Assembly: GCA_037157565.1 (NCBI GenBank)
Contig: JAZHRO010000024.1
Location: 14,204,501-14,268,500 of the forward strand
Reading direction: 5' to 3'
Length of the DNA stretch: 64,000 bases
From: Thalassia testudinum
Lineage: Eukaryota; Streptophyta; Magnoliopsida; Alismatales; Hydrocharitaceae
The notes beneath the pieces are model-generated. The model did no database searches and had not been told where the DNA came from. It was given only the letters and a program-made list of their open reading frames with translations. Shown one piece after another: positions 1-12,375 of this stretch. Made by a program: the position numbers and the translations under genes. How positions within the stretch are numbered: position 1 is the first letter of the stretch; each line of letters begins with the position of its first letter.

Positions 1-3000
1 TCCTCCGACACTTCTGTACACGAGGCACCTTCGCCTGGAGGTGCACCAGCACCTCCCCTACAGCACCACTTCGAGCTTTTCGGACAGTTCCGGAAGCTGA
101 AGCCCCCCTCCTTCAAGGGGGATGAGGACCCGACCGAGGCAGAGGACTGGCTTGAGCAGCTGGAGAAGATCTTCGACACCCTTCGCCCCCCGTTGGAGTG
201 CCGCGTGGCCTTTGCCACGTACCAGCTGGAGAGTGCGGCACACCGGTGGTGGAGGGCGGTCCGGGGACAGGAGAGGGACGAGCCGACGTGGGACCAGTTC
301 GTCACCCTCTTCTGCGAGCAGTACTTTCCCCAGACGTGGCAGGACCAGAGGAGGCGGGAGTTCCACACTCTCCGCCAAGGGACGATGACCGTGAGCGCGT
401 ACCGCACGCGTTTCTTGGAGCTGTCCCGCTTTGCAGCGACAGCGGTAGCCACTGAGGAGGAGCGCCTTTGGAGGTTCACCGAGGGGCTCCGGCCTGCGAT
501 CCGGGGGTATGTCAAACCCGTGAAGCTGCCGACGTTTTCGAGGGTGGTAGAGGCAGCTATGACTTACGAGGAGACCAACCCGTCCGCGCGAGAGACCGAC
601 GGCGGGCGGAAGAGGCCCTTTCAGCCAGACTTCTCACAGGGCCGGCGAGAACGGAGACACGTGGCGTCCGCAGGAGAGCCGTCACGTTGTGCAGGGCCAT
701 CAATGGCCTTTGGGGGCCCTCGACGGGGGCCAGTCGCCAGCACCGGACCCCCGCCTAGCCGACAGCAGGGACTCACTGAGGGCGGGAGTCGGGTTCCCCT
801 CTGCTACCAGTGTGGCCAGCCGGGCCACGTCAGGAGGGACTGCCCATTTAGGGCAGGAGGTCAGCAGATACTTCCCGCGCAGAGCACTGGAGGGCGCACA
901 GGAGGCCGCGGTTTCCAGGCGCGAGGAGGAGGACCGCAGTCGCGAGGAGGGTACCGGCCAGCACCTACCCGTCCGACGCAGAGTGTGGCTGCTTCGTCCG
1001 CACCTAGAGCTGAGGGGCGTATCAACGCCCTAACACACAGGGACGCCAGAGCTTCGGGATCCGTGGTAGCAGGTATGGTTTCAGTTTCTGGCAGACTCGT
1101 TTACACGCTTTTCGATTCCGGCGCTACGCACTCGTTTGTCGCAGCCAGTTTCGCAGTTAGTTTGGACCAGGATTATACATTGTTAGAGAATCCGTTCGTA
1201 ATCAGAGGTCCGAGTGGTCAGCTGTTTGTAGCTGAGGAGGTGTACACGGGTTGCGGGGTCAGCATCGGGGGACACAGCCTGCCAGCTGACCTGATTATGA
1301 TACAGATGGAGGACTTTGGAGTGATTCTGGGGATGGATTGGCTGTCCGCTTACCACGCCTTGGTAGACTGTTTTGAGAGGAAGATTGTCTTCTCCATTCC
1401 GGAGTTGCCTTCCTTCGAGTTTCACGGGCAGCCAGTGGATGGAGGTTTCAGGTGCATTTCGGCACTTCGGGCGGCGAGACTTTTGAGCCAGGGGTGTGAG
1501 GGCTTCTTAGCTTGTGTGGTGGCAGAGCACAGCCCCGTGGCAGACTTCCAGAGCATCCCGGTGGTCAGAGAGTACCCCGACGTGTTTCCAGACGAGTTAC
1601 CAGGACTACCGCCCGAGCGTGAGATCGAGTTTGAGATCTCACTAGTACCAGGGACCAGCCCCATCTCCACCGCGCCATACAGAATGGCACCGCTTGAGCT
1701 GCGAGAGCTCAAGTCTCAGTTGCAGGACCTTTTGGAGAAGGGTTTCGTGAGGCCCAGTGCGTCTCCCTGGGGAGCCCCGGTACTGTTTGTGAAGAAGAAG
1801 GATGGGACCCTACGCCTTTGTGTGGATTACCGACAGCTGAATAGGGTCACCATCAAGAACAGATATCCGCTGCCGAGGATCGACGATTTGTTTGACCAGT
1901 TGTGGGGTGCCACGGTGTTTTCCAAGATCGACTTGAGGTCTGGATACCACCAGTTGAGGATCAGGGAGACCGACGTCTCCAAGACAGCTTTCCGCACCCG
2001 GTACGGACACTACGAGTTTTTGGTCATGCCGTTTGGGCTGACCAATGCCCCCGCTGCTTTCATGGACCTGATGAACCGGGTGTTCAGACCGTACTTGGAC
2101 CAGTTTGTGGTGGTTTTCATAGATGATGTACTCATCTATTCTAGAGATCGGACGCAGCACGGACAGCACTTGCGGATGGTTCTGGACACTCTGAGACGAC
2201 GCAGGTTGTACGCCAAATACAGCAAGTGCGAGTTCTGGTTGAGGGAGGTGACCTTTTTGGGTCATGTGATCTCTGGAGACGGCCTGGCGGTGGATCCCGC
2301 CAAGGTCGAGGCAGTGCTCAGGTGGGAGAGACCGCGTTCAGTCACTGAGATTCGCAGTTTCCTGGGACTGGCAGGTTACTACAGACGGTTCATCAGAGGG
2401 TTTTCGCAGATTGCACGTCCTATGACACAGTTGACTCGGAAGGATGTGCCTTTCGCTTGGACAGACGCCTGTGAGGCGTGTTTTCTGGAGCTGAAGGAGA
2501 GGTTGACCTCGGCTCCCGTGCTCACCATCCCTGACAGTAGTGGCGGGTTCGTTGTGTACACGGACGCTTCCTTGCAGGGGTTAGGAGGTGTGCTCATGCA
2601 GAGGGGTCACGTGGTCGCTTACGCTTCGCGGCAACTGAAGCCCCATGAGCATACCTACCCTACCCACGATCTAGAGTTGGCAGCTGTTGTCTTCGCGCTG
2701 AAGACATGGAGGCACTACTTGTACGGTGAGACCTTCGAGATTTTTACAGATCACAAGAGCCTCAGATATCTTTTTGACCAGAAGGAGCTCAACATGAGAC
2801 AGAGACGTTGGTTGGAGCTCCTGAAGGACTACGACTGCAGCATCTCCTACCACCTGGGAAAGGCCAATGTGGTGGCTGACGCCTTGAGCCGTAAGGCGCC
2901 CGCACGCTTGGCCAGTCTACAGTTACAGAGTTGGAGCCTTTTGGAGGAGGTGGGCAGTTGGCGACCTCTAGAGTTACGAGGGTACTGTGGGGCAGTGACG

Positions 3001-4482
3001 GTGACACGGCAGACCAGGCCAGAGTTGATAGACCGCATCATCACGGGACAGATGGCCGATCCGTACTTGCAGTCTTTGCGCGACAGAGTACTGTCAGGGG
3101 ACCCAGGGGACTTCTCTTTCACAGACCAGGTGTTACGCTTGAGGGGACGGCTGTGCGTCCCCAGAGACGAGGAGCTGTTGAGAGAACTCCTGACTGAGGC
3201 ACACGGTTCCAGATTCACCATACATCCCGGAAACACGAAAATGTACCATGACTTGAGACGCGAATTCTGGTGGAGAGGGATGAAGCGGGATGTGGGTGAG
3301 TTCGTGCAGCAGTGCTTAGTGTGCCAGCAGGTGAAAGCCGAGCATCAGAGGCCTGCCGGGCCGCTTCAGCCGCTTCCAGTGCCAGAGTGGAAGTGGGAGA
3401 GCATCACCATGGACTTGGTGGTGGGCTTACCTGTTACCCAGCGAGGACACGACGCAGTCTGGGTAATAGTGGATAGATTGACGAAGACGGCACGATTCTT
3501 GCCGATCCGAGTCACTTTGGGACCAGCACAGTTGGCAGAGAGGTATATCCGTGATGTGGTGCGACTACACGGAGTTCCACAGGAGATCGTATCCGACCGG
3601 GATACCCTCTTTACGTCCCAGTTTTGGGCTGAGTTTCAGCAGGCTTTGGGGACGAGGTTGAGGTTTAGCACGGCTTACCACCCCCAGACGGACGGACAGT
3701 CGGAACGCACGATACAGACACCTGAGGATCTTTTGCGTGCCTGTGTACTAGACTGGAGGGGCTCTTGGGAGGAGCACCTGCCCCTGGCAGAGTTTGCATA
3801 CAACAACAGTTACCACTCGAGCATCGGCATGGCTCCCTACGAGGCTCTGTACGGACGGAAATGCACGGCACCCTTGAGTTGGGTTGAGGTGGGGACCAAG
3901 TGGGAGGTTGGCCCCAGGTTGATCCGGCAGAGTCAGGAGGTAGTTGAGCAGATCCATAGACGACTCTGCACTGTCAGGAGCAGACAGAAGAGCTACGCAG
4001 ATCGCAGACGCAGAGAGGTGCAGTTCGAGGTCGGGGACCACGTCTTTCTTCGTGTTTCGCCCATGAAGGGCTTACAGCGGTTTGGGGTGAGAGGGAAGCT
4101 CGCGCCGAGGTTTGTGGGGCCCTTCGAGGTCCTGGAGCGGGTTGGACCCGTTGCTTACAGACTTGCCCTTCCCCCGCAGCTTTCTGGTGTGCACGACGTG
4201 TTCCACGTGTCCAACCTCAGGAAGTACGTAGCCGATCCCAGCCACGTACTGAGTCACGAGAGCGTCGAGGTGAGCGACGACCTGACCTACCCCGAGCGAC
4301 CAGTGCAGATCCTAGACCGAGCCGTCCGCAGGTTGAGACGAAAGCAAGTACCCCTGGTAAAGGTTTTGTGGAGGAGCCAGCGGTACGAGGAGGCTACCTG
4401 GGAGCCTGAGGCGGCAATGCGGGAGCGGTACCTGGAGCTTTTCGCGGGTACGTCTTTTCGGACCGGCTTCGGTCCTCTTTGA
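1..4482 (+). CDS. gag-pol polyprotein of the chromovirus (5' partial)
   Basis: One frame is open from base 1 to the TGA at 4480-4482. The first in-frame ATG (193) lies inside the gag domain, so the true start is outside the window. In order: the retrotransposon gag domain (about 60-600); a CCHC zinc knuckle at 802-843 ([14 protein letters not shown]); aspartic protease with its DSGA aspartate at 1114; reverse transcriptase about 1650-2300 with the catalytic FIDD at 2116-2127; RNase H with the YTDAS aspartate at 2563; integrase with the HHCC zinc finger (first His 3223, cysteines 3313 and 3322), a DDE core ([15 protein letters not shown]) and a C-terminal domain; then a chromodomain-like segment about 4290-4446 with the conserved ATWEP. 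The polyprotein would make capsid and the enzymes for cDNA synthesis and integration. About 1,490 codons carry no stop or frameshift, so this copy is young compared with the rest of the window. Confidence 0.93.
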   Translation, partial: SSDTSVHEAPSPGGAPAPPLQHHFELFGQFRKLKPPSFKGDEDPTEAEDWLEQLEKIFDTLRPPLECRVAFATYQLESAAHRWWRAVRGQERDEPTWDQFVTLFCEQYFPQTWQDQRRREFHTLRQGTMTVSAYRTRFLELSRFAATAVATEEERLWRFTEGLRPAIRGYVKPVKLPTFSRVVEAAMTYEETNPSARETDGGRKRPFQPDFSQGRRERRHVASAGEPSRCAGPSMAFGGPRRGPVASTGPPPSRQQGLTEGGSRVPLCYQCGQPGHVRRDCPFRAGGQQILPAQSTGGRTGGRGFQARGGGPQSRGGYRPAPTRPTQSVAASSAPRAEGRINALTHRDARASGSVVAGMVSVSGRLVYTLFDSGATHSFVAASFAVSLDQDYTLLENPFVIRGPSGQLFVAEEVYTGCGVSIGGHSLPADLIMIQMEDFGVILGMDWLSAYHALVDCFERKIVFSIPELPSFEFHGQPVDGGFRCISALRAARLLSQGCEGFLACVVAEHSPVADFQSIPVVREYPDVFPDELPGLPPEREIEFEISLVPGTSPISTAPYRMAPLELRELKSQLQDLLEKGFVRPSASPWGAPVLFVKKKDGTLRLCVDYRQLNRVTIKNRYPLPRIDDLFDQLWGATVFSKIDLRSGYHQLRIRETDVSKTAFRTRYGHYEFLVMPFGLTNAPAAFMDLMNRVFRPYLDQFVVVFIDDVLIYSRDRTQHGQHLRMVLDTLRRRRLYAKYSKCEFWLREVTFLGHVISGDGLAVDPAKVEAVLRWERPRSVTEIRSFLGLAGYYRRFIRGFSQIARPMTQLTRKDVPFAWTDACEACFLELKERLTSAPVLTIPDSSGGFVVYTDASLQGLGGVLMQRGHVVAYASRQLKPHEHTYPTHDLELAAVVFALKTWRHYLYGETFEIFTDHKSLRYLFDQKELNMRQRRWLELLKDYDCSISYHLGKANVVADALSRKAPARLASLQLQSWSLLEEVGSWRPLELRGYCGAVTVTRQTRPELIDRIITGQMADPYLQSLRDRVLSGDPGDFSFTDQVLRLRGRLCVPRDEELLRELLTEAHGSRFTIHPGNTKMYHDLRREFWWRGMKRDVGEFVQQCLVCQQVKAEHQRPAGPLQPLPVPEWKWESITMDLVVGLPVTQRGHDAVWVIVDRLTKTARFLPIRVTLGPAQLAERYIRDVVRLHGVPQEIVSDRDTLFTSQFWAEFQQALGTRLRFSTAYHPQTDGQSERTIQTPEDLLRACVLDWRGSWEEHLPLAEFAYNNSYHSSIGMAPYEALYGRKCTAPLSWVEVGTKWEVGPRLIRQSQEVVEQIHRRLCTVRSRQKSYADRRRREVQFEVGDHVFLRVSPMKGLQRFGVRGKLAPRFVGPFEVLERVGPVAYRLALPPQLSGVHDVFHVSNLRKYVADPSHVLSHESVEVSDDLTYPERPVQILDRAVRRLRRKQVPLVKVLWRSQRYEEATWEPEAAMRERYLELFAGTSFRTGFGPL

Positions 4483-4568
4483 GTTTGTTATGGTTATTTG
4501 GACACCTTCTTCCCGCACCCTAGTTGGCGCAAGTTTCGGGGATGAAACTTCCTTTGAGTTTGTTATAT
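4483..4568 (+). other. 3' untranslated stretch with weak polypurine tract
   Basis: This 86-base stretch lies between the gag-pol stop and the LTR. Chromovirus elements usually have a strong purine run directly before the 3' LTR. Here there is a CGGGGATGAAA segment near 4538, but the bases next to the LTR (TTTGAGTTTGTTATAT) are not purine-rich. The string GAGTTTGTTAT occurs twice, near 4483 and 4556, which suggests a small local duplication. The primer for plus-strand synthesis may be the upstream purine segment, or it may be damaged. Confidence 0.5.
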
Positions 4569-4585
4569 TGTAACGAGCGCGTGCC

Positions 4586-5483
4586 CCAGACGTCTTTTAA
4601 GACGTCTGGGAGGTGTCCCAGACGTCTGTAAAGACGTCTGGGATCACATCCAGACGTCTGACCAGACGTCCGGGATATTTTACAGACGTCTGGCAAACAG
4701 TTATGCTCGCACGGGATATTCGTCTGCGCGCCTGTGCGCGCAGACCTGCGATCCTGCCTCTTTCTCTGCGGCTGCAGGCGACTGCGACCGCCTTCTCTCT
4801 CCTCTCCACGCGGCGTTAAAAGGGGGGCGCGCCTCCCCTCCCGTCTCCACCATCTTCCTCCTTCTTCTCCTGCCTGTGCGCGGAGCGAGCGGACGCGAGG
4901 GCGCAGCGGCAGCGGTAGCCGCAGTAGGCGCGGAGGAGCTGCGGTGTGCGAGGGCGGGGCTCTGCCGTGAGGGCGAGCTCGCCGGAAGCGGCTTGGCCGA
5001 CCGGCGGAGGGCGCAGGGGGGCGCAGAGCGTCGCGGAGAGGGACCTGCTGCGGGCGGAGCAGCGGACGCGCGAGGTGCGACGCGGGCGGCGTCGCGAGCG
5101 GAGGCCGAGCAAGGTTCTGATTCTGGAAAAATTTCCAGAATCAGACGTCTGGATTGATATCCAGACGGCAAGGTCGACGTCTGTGAGATCATACAGACGT
5201 CTGAAAGGTGAGTTTCCGCTTTCTTCGTCTTTGTCGACTGACCGTATTGAGGGAGGGGGGTTGGCTGTGCGCAGGTTTTCTGATTCGTCATCCTTTGCGA
5301 ATCAGACGTCTGGAAGTTGTACCAGACGGCGGGAGTGACCTCCAGACGTCCGGAGTGACCATCGGACGTCTGGGATCTAGGAAAGACGTCCCTGCAGACT
5401 TCTGGACGTCCGGGGAACCAAGCCGAACAGGTAATTCTCTGATCCACCGTTTAAGACGTCTGGAAGGAGTTCCAGACGTCTGA
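4586..5483 (+). promoter_or_regulatory. Array of CAGACGTCTG palindromes around the LTR promoter
   Basis: By eye there are about 17 GACGTC cores here, most in the 10-bp palindrome CAGACGTCTG or a one-base variant. Seven lie in 4586-4695 upstream of the TATA-like box at 4816-4821. About ten lie downstream in 5140-5483. Many come as inverted pairs that could form hairpins. GACGTC is the C-box form of the ACGT core bound by plant bZIP factors; that is family knowledge, and a role as binding sites here is inference. Several units differ only by C-to-T or G-to-A, as expected from deamination of methylated CpG. Confidence 0.6.
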
Positions 5484-5776
5484 TTTTGCACAGTATTGTC
5501 TTTCTCGACCCGTTTAGGGCCCGTTTGGGCTCCGTTTTCCGTGATTCGAGTTGCGTTCGTTTCAGAATTAATTCCTCTACCCGCCTACAGTAGCTATACA
5601 CTGTTTTGAGACACTCCTTGTGTTTGATCCTTGTGATAGGACCTCGTTCGGTTGCAGTCTTGAGAGTCGCGGAGGCGCGCGGGATTCCCGATCACGCCCC
5701 CATTACTCTCGTTGTACCTGGTAGAGTGGCTTTAAGTATTAATAAAATCTGTTAAAGTATGGAACCATAACTAGAA

Positions 5777-5929
5777 CCTAGGGCATTGCATGAATCCTAG
5801 GAATGAGAAATATATGGAATGATAGCTCCTAGGTGTTGCATGAATCCTAGGGCCGGAAAACTAGATTGTATGATAGATCCTAGGATATGGCATGAATCCT
5901 AGGATGGAAAAACTAGTGGAATGTATATT
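5777..5929 (+). repeat. Three 51-bp tandem units with CCTAGG hairpin motif
   Basis: Units start at 5777, 5828 and 5879. Each has CCTAGG, a short spacer with GCATGAAT, then CCTAGG again, so each unit can fold on itself. The solo LTR at 44262-46885 has the same array with 52-bp spacing at 45426, 45478 and 45530. The fragment at 39590-41454 keeps a single decayed unit near 39900. It is a family-wide LTR component of unknown role. Confidence 0.7.
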
Positions 5930-7318
5930 ACTGCAGTCTTGGAAAAATGGAAAGGAATATATATAAAGCTGCCTGTAAACTTAATTAACAGCTGCCTGTT
6001 ATGCATAAAGAATCATGTTTGAGATCATGGAATTTGAGAACGTGAATCTGGAAAGTGAAACATATGATGTTCTGAGATAAAGAGCTGGAACCCTACGGGG
6101 AATTAGGAGTGGAACTCCTGGAAAGAAAAGGAATGGAACTGAGATGTAGTTTGTACTGTCTCTTGGGTACGCAGTACCAAGGGAAGTACCTGTACCTGTT
6201 TTAGTGCAGAGTGGGGCCAGCCGCCCCAGGGACCCGGGATTAGGATTGGCCTCTCTGTACCGACTTGTTGGCCCTCGTGTACGTAGTACCGAGGAGAGCT
6301 AGTAGTGTTAGGAGAGTACTAGCTACCCCACGGGCCCCGGGGTTCTGCTAGCCTCCTTCACCGACTTGTTAGGCCCACTAGGGCAAACCAGGGTAGTCAG
6401 GCGAGGGTGCGCGGACTGTGGAGGGGCAAGGCCCCGGTTTGGTTACTGTGGAGGGGTTGGACCCCTGTTACTGAGAGGGCTCTGCCCTGGTTCCGTGCTG
6501 TGCTTTGGGCGCACCCGTTAACGGAAACGACTGACCGCGTGCCAGTACGGGCTAGCTACCTGTGCGTTTATCGCGCGTGCCGTAGTCACCGTTACGTCTG
6601 TCAGTGACCTTGGGGTGGTTGACTGAGGGTAGGATCACCACGGGGGACTCTCCCGGCCAGGAGAGCACCACGTGCTACTTCTACTTTTGGAAAAGACTGC
6701 AATCAAGATCGTCCCACGAGGACATCCGAGATCAAGTAAAGGATCTGAGAAGTAAATGAAATAGTGAGAAAAATTGAAAGATGTAAATAAAGGAAGTAAT
6801 AGAACATAACAGCTACTGTACACTCTACTGTTGCCTTTAGTTAGTTTGCCACTCTACTCAGCGTTTTGCTGACGTGTTACACTCGTTACCTTTTTCAGGA
6901 CCAGGTGTTGAGCAGCCAGGGTCGACGGCTGCAGAGGACGCTGGGCCGAGTAGGGTCCAGTAGAGTTACCACAGCTTTGTACCCCTTTTTGTTTCTGTTC
7001 TAGTGAGTAGTTTCTGTTTCCGCTGTACCTTCTTTACCTGCAGTTTTGTTATATGATAAATGTTGTTTTACTGTTGTGGTGGTGCCTACTGTAGTAGTTT
7101 CTTTCCTTACTGCTGTACTTTCTTACTGTTAGTTATATTCATGCTGAATGTGGTTTATTTTACTGTCTTTTGGTTACTTCCTCGTTGGACGACTGGGTCT
7201 TGGGATTAGTCGAGTCGGTCCGGTTCTCGTGTCTCGTAGGGACTCGGGAATCGGGTCGTTATACTTGGAGCAAGCCCAAGGGAGAGTCATATTTTCGGGC
7301 CGTTGATCCTTAATTAAT

Positions 7319-7955
7319 CTAGATAGACATTTGAAAAGTAACTGAACCATGCTCAAGAAAACCATCAAGACCATTCCAATTAAAATTATAATGACGAATT
7401 TTGTTCCTCACCCACCAAACATAATACCAAATAAAACAAATCATTGCTTTGATGATATTTCCCCTTCTACAAGAGGAGCGAGCCTCCATAATGGAGAAGA
7501 AAAGGGCAAGGTCAATCGAAGAAAAAATTTTTTTTGAAACACCCATTTGGAAATCCTCAGGGCAAACTCACTATAAGAGACAATATGCATGGACGTCTCA
7601 ATAGAAGGATTACGGGGGCAATAGGAACACTTAGAGACCTGCAGGAAGCCAAGTTTACAAATATTGTCATCTATGGGTAGTCTTTGAGACAGAACTTGAC
7701 AGATGCAAAAGGATATCCGAAGTGGAAGCTTGAGGCTCCATAAGTTTTTTAAGATAGGTTTCCCGATAGCATTCCCAAGGTACAAATGATACGCTGAGGA
7801 AATAGAGAAAGATCTGTAAGACTAGGGACTCCAAATAGGTCTATCCTTAGTCACATCGATCGAGGCATGATCAATATTTTCCTATAAGTGATGAGGGATG
7901 AAGTCTCTCAAGGGGTTGGAATTAAAACTAGAAATGATCTCCTTGACAGGGATAC
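7319..7955 (-). pseudogene. LINE ORF2 C-terminal zinc-binding region (zf-RVT type)
   Basis: The minus-strand translation resembles the zf-RVT domain found at the C-terminus of plant LINE ORF2: a W-x-LKLPLRIS-like entry, RLPIDDN, then the CSYC pair and a later cysteine/histidine-like region. The segment ends at a stop at 7319. One frameshift separates the parts (7441-7785 and 7319-7546 are in different frames). It continues the frame of the fragment at 12376-13008, from which it is split by an LTR. Confidence 0.75.
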
Positions 7956-8682
7956 TGATGGGAACACCATCATGAGCCATAACTAGCTCAATTTAATCTT
8001 ATAAAGTTAATAAAAGGTCCTACATATCAATCAGAAGGTCTCTTGAGCATGGTGAGTTGTTTTGAGAAGAAAAGGTGAAAACAAGGTTATTTCTGTAATT
8101 TTGCCATCTTATCACATATACAGAATAACCATGGGGTATTCCAGGGGTTTATTAAAGGTCATTTAGTCATTAATGCCTAATAAGTGGGTCCATACAGACA
8201 GAAATGAATTTTCACGCATTTCAAGAATTAATGGACATCTAAAATCTTAAAAATAGACCCGCTTAATTAACTGAGATTATGGTTAGGATAAAATTCATAT
8301 AAACCCTCTAAAAATCATAGGAAAATATTCTCTAGGGTTTAGCATCTTTGAATTGACCATCAGAACCCACTTTGACCTAAAATAGAGTATCAAACAGACT
8401 ATTGCCCTAATTTAGATTTTTACATAAATTATCAAGTCAAACTAGGTCAAAATAAAAATCCAACTTCATCATTGTATTATTTAGGTCCAAATTAGGTTTG
8501 TGTCAAAATTTGGGCCCAATCAGAGGTTGTCTCGACCTAGTTTGCATTTTAGTCCAACTCTAACTCTTATTCTCTCAAATAACCCCTCAGCTTTTGAATT
8601 TATTACAAAAACTCCCCTAACTTCTTCATCTTCTTCACAGAAATTCCCCTACCACCATTACTATGTGAACCCAAGATCTGCC

Positions 8683-10482
8683 TGTTGGTGCTAGAGCATC
8701 ACGATCGTTTATTTTGATGATAACAAAACACGTGTCTTTTAACATTTGCTTTTGAGTCATAGTTTTCAGGCAAATTGCAAATGGAGATAGGTGTTTAGAC
8801 AGAGTTCGAGCTCGCATTCATGGCGAATTGGAGGAGCTTGACAGAGGCGAAGGAGCTTTGCGAGAAGAGAAAGCTTGAAGAAGGAAGGAAATGAAGAATA
8901 TAATAGAATTCTTTTTATCTTGTTCTATGTACTTTTGTCCTTTTATTCTTGCTCTTTTATTTCTTAGAATATATGTTAAAGAGCCTCAAAGAACCCCTAA
9001 AGTAGTCCTAGGAACACCTGCACTACCCTAGGATACTTAGGTTTTCTGTAGAGAAGAACTTAGAAAACCAAAATAGGGTTCAGACAGCCTTATCAGACGT
9101 CCAATCTGGAAATCAGACGTCTGATGTTGACTTTTAAGACGTCTGACTGTTTGATCAGACGTCCAAAACATCTAGGCTGAACTTAATAGGTTCTGTCTAT
9201 TAGAATCAGACATCCAGATCTTAGTCCAAACGTCTTAGGAGACGTCTGATGCCTTTGCCATACGGCCAATAAGACGACCATTGGCCTTAGCAACCTATTA
9301 TTAGAGAGATAACATTACTCTGACACTTTATTAGTTTCCAGACGTCTGTAGTGATTCCCAGACGTCTGATAAATAGACGTTGAGCCTCGTTAGTCGCCAA
9401 ATCACCTGTGTCAGATCTCATAGCTGTTGTACTCTCTTAGAAATCTATACTCGTTGTTAACTAAGTTTCCAGACGTCCAGATCCAATGCCAGACAACCGA
9501 TCTGCCGTCTGATCACTTAGACCTAGAACCCTGTTTAGGTCTGGACAAAAATAGGAAGGATACCCGTCTAGAATTAGACGTCTAACCTTATGTCCAGACG
9601 TCTTAAAAGACTTGTTTTGACGTCCGCTCTGATTCAACATCGTCCAAGAAGATCAACCTACCTAGATCAGACAACTAATTCTAAAATCAGACGACAACCC
9701 AGACATCTGACCTTAAGCCAAGACATCTGATAACCCTGTCAGAGTCATGATTGATCCTGATTACGACTTCATTTGCCTTGGATTTGCACCCAACGGCTAT
9801 GGAAGCCTTCCAAGGCCTTCCTAGGCCCTCTATAAATAGAGGAGAACCCTTGCCACACAAAGACACACCTTGTAAGAATATTTCCACTCTCTTGTGTCAA
9901 AAAGAAGTAGAAGATCAAATAGAAGAAGCTCTCTCTCCAAGCACTCATTTCACACCTAAGAGCTTCGTCCTACTGTGCACCCGCTCTCCCGTCGACGTTA
10001 CGAGAGCAATGTTGGGCCAAAGCGTGGTTCACGTACCCGCGTCAATCCGACGCACTTCCACCAAAGGGAAGTTTCCTAACTCCTATAGAAGTTAGGTTTA
10101 AGTATTTGTGGCTCTATAGGATTGTTGTAAATTTTATTATCTTTGGTTGGGTATTCGCTTTGCGAATTCCCATCTCTTTCGTGAGACAAAATCCTTCTTG
10201 TGAAGAGAAGGGGTTTTAAGGTACACTACCCTCGGTCTAAGTAGTGTTGTTGTAATTGAGGTTTAATCACCCTCATTCAAGTGATTGGGTTTAGTGATTT
10301 TGATAGACTAGGTCGATCGGGAAATCCTAGCTCGAGAGGGTTAAGTGGTGGTTTTCACCCGGTTTGGGTTTTCACCTAAAAATACTTGTGTAATTGTGTG
10401 ATTGCTTATTTTTGTGAGATTGTCTATTCCGTATTTTATATTATGTCATGCATATCTCACCCCCTCCAAGTAAGGAATTACA
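8683..10482 (+). repeat. Solo LTR of a SIRE/Maximus-like Ty1/copia element (1,800 bp)
   Basis: It starts TGTTGGTGCTAGAGCA followed by TTTTGATGATAACAAAA, a typical start of SIRE-type copia LTRs. It ends with a CACCCCCTCC-like stretch and GGAATTACA. Flanking duplications are CTGCC (8678-8682) and CTACC (10483-10487), one transition apart. It has a TATAAATA box at 9831-9838. Copies of family D elsewhere lack this block, so they act as empty sites. A minus-strand remnant of 60-70 codons here is LTR sequence, not a gene. Confidence 0.78.
9094..9735 (+). promoter_or_regulatory. GACGTC palindrome array in the copia LTR
   Basis: About ten GACGTC cores lie upstream of the TATA box at 9831, several as full CAGACGTCTG. 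Degenerate forms such as CAGACATCTGA are interspersed. The motif is the same as in the chromovirus LTR although the two LTRs share no other similarity that I can see. A regulatory role is inference. Confidence 0.55.
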
Positions 10483-12375
10483 CTACCGACCTTCAATCAA
10501 GAGATTTTCCCTAATTTCGCGAGGAAATCCAATCTGAGACAAGTCTTGCCTTCCAAATCTCGTCCAAGAGTTCATGCAAACTCTGGGAAATCCTAAACCT
10601 ATTTCATGATTTTTGAGCTTTCAAAGCTTGGTTTCCAAGCTTTGAAGCTCACTCTTTAGCCTATAAAAGACATCCTTGCCATTCCCCTCTTCTTTAGCAA
10701 GTTTTTAAGCCGGAAATCCTCTTCCTTCCTCTACCTCTAGCTCGCTCCAAGCTTACTCCGGCGAACTCCTATCCCCAGCTCTTTCACCGGCCGCCACATA
10801 CCATAAGCGGCCGATTCTTCTTCCCCGTCGTCTTCCACGTCTCAACATACCCATGCGCTGCTTCCTATACCCTTCTTCATCACTGTCTACCTCATTGGAG
10901 TTTCCATCTCCTCCGGCGCCGGCCATACCACAACTGGCGCCATCTCCGCTCCTCTTCATCCATTAGCTAGCTTCATCGACTCCCTAGCATCTACACATCA
11001 TCACCGTGCCACTATGCTCCAACTCGACCACCGCTTCGCCCTCTGCGACTTCATCTTCCTCCGCTCCGGCCACTCCTCCGACGAAACTCTCCACTCACTC
11101 CAATACTCCAAACGCTTTGCCGACAAGCCTACTACCTTCGCCTCATCCACGTGAGCAAAACCCCTCAAGAAATTGAGGGGATTACTTGCCCAAGCCATCC
11201 ATTGAATAGACCTAACTCCGCCTTTGATTTCCATCTCCGTCATCCACCTACGACCATTTTCGCAGCACGCCACCACCACCACCACATTCGCCGCATCCTC
11301 GCGAAGCTCCTGAGTGCTTCTGACATGGCCTTTAGGCCGTTTTCACTATTTCAGGTGTTCGCTCCTTCTCCGCCATTAACGGAAGCTTCGAGCAAAGCTT
11401 GAAGCTTGATCCAGCACACGCTCACTCCTGGTACCAACTCCAACAACTGCGGAAATGACCCAGGAGCACGAAGAGACCAGCAATTGGGGCGTTGACTATC
11501 CACGTTGAACGAATTAGCCGGAAGAAGCTATTTACTGCTGCACGCAAGAAAGAAAGGGAATTTAGTCCCACATCAGAAGTCACTGAGTAGCTGAAGTCGT
11601 ATATTACGCAAAAGTTACCCTGACCCCTCACCCAAGACACGGGGGTCAGGTCCCCATTACCTGCTCACTTGCCCGCCTACTATCTCACACCTCGGCTGCG
11701 ACCTACGCCCGCAACCCTGGTCTCGGGTACGTGGATATCCGAATACCTGATTACCCGAATATATGCCCAGACATTGAGAAAGAGGAAAGGAGGAGAGGGA
11801 GAGAGAGGGCGGGGTTGAGGGGGGTTTTGTTTCAGAGAGATCCTAACACTTAGCGAAATTAACAAAGTATTCCCCCTGTGTGTGAAGAGAAAAAGCCAAA
11901 GAAGAAAAGCCAAAGCAGAGAAAGAACAGAGGAGAAGAAGAAGAGAAGAGCCAAGGCAGAAGAAACAGGAACAATGTCCCTTTGGCACTGTAGCAGGAGA
12001 CGGTTAAGCTGTTTGATTGGAAGTTTAGCTGTCTGACACTATTGCATTATTTGATTACATGGCTTTGGTTGATTGAAACTATTGCATTATTTGATATTAT
12101 TGTAACTAGGGTAAATTGGTGATTCAAATCACCATTTTACCCTAATCTTTTTGCACTATTAACATTTGCTCTTATATACATATCATTTGTGGTTGGAAAT
12201 TTCATCATATATTGATATCTTGTGATAGAATTGCAATCTTAAGATATATTTTGTTACTTGCTCCTAGTGAATGACCTTGGATTTTATTCAAATATAAATT
12301 TTATCTGTTTTCGCACTATTACGACCCATACTACAAGGCAACTACTTCTTAAACACCGTTTCATCATGCTAAACA

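Larger units (their letters stand above)
1..7263 (+). mobile_element. Ty3/gypsy chromovirus (Tekay/Del-like), 3' part with 3' LTR
   Basis: The internal region encodes gag, protease, reverse transcriptase, RNase H, integrase and a C-terminal chromodomain-like segment, in that order. This is the gypsy order, and the last domain marks a chromovirus. A 2.7-kb LTR follows from 4569. The 5' LTR, primer binding site and start of gag lie left of the window. The LTR is recognised because the same 2.6-kb unit occurs alone at 44262-46885 with a target duplication, and in parts at 39590-41454 and 28662-33330. The coding part is GC-rich, unlike the AT-rich surroundings. The clade name rests on the chromodomain and general resemblance; a phylogeny of the RT would decide it. 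Confidence 0.88.
4569..7263 (+). repeat. 3' LTR of the chromovirus (2,695 bp)
   Basis: The LTR starts TGTAACGAGC and ends CGGGTCGTTATA. Base for base it parallels the solo LTR at 44262-46885 (TGTTAC...GTTACA), including 21 bases from the start to the first ACGTC motif. The terminal CA has become TA at 7262-7263. Contents in order: a GACGTC motif array, a TATA-like TTAAAA box near 4816, a C/G-rich leader, a second GACGTC array, three 51-bp CCTAGG repeats and a GGGTCGTTA end. Short open frames inside it (for example on the minus strand at 4701-5447) are GC-rich leader sequence, not genes. Confidence 0.88.
7956..12375 (+). repeat. Family D solo LTR, copy 1, inside the LINE (holds a copia LTR)
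   Basis: It starts TGATGGGAACACCATCATG and ends CATGCTAAACA. Without the nested LTR (8683-10482) and its target duplication it is about 2.6 kb, like copies at 34252, 58118 and 62093. Flanks are GATAC (7951-7955) and AATAT (12376-12380), a 5-bp duplication that has diverged by two transitions. A TATAAAA box sits at 10664-10670. The LINE frame continues across the site. The ends resemble Athila/Tat-type gypsy LTRs (a CTATACTACAA-like 3' part), but no internal region is present, so lineage is inferred. Confidence 0.8.

Noticed and set aside
4586..4695. CRISPR-like regularly spaced palindromes
   Set aside because: Spacing is irregular, repeats are 10 bp, and the locus is a plant LTR with recognisable family copies.
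4701..5447. Minus-strand 248-codon open frame
   Set aside because: Antisense of the chromovirus LTR leader; Arg/Ala/Ser-rich, with no domain.
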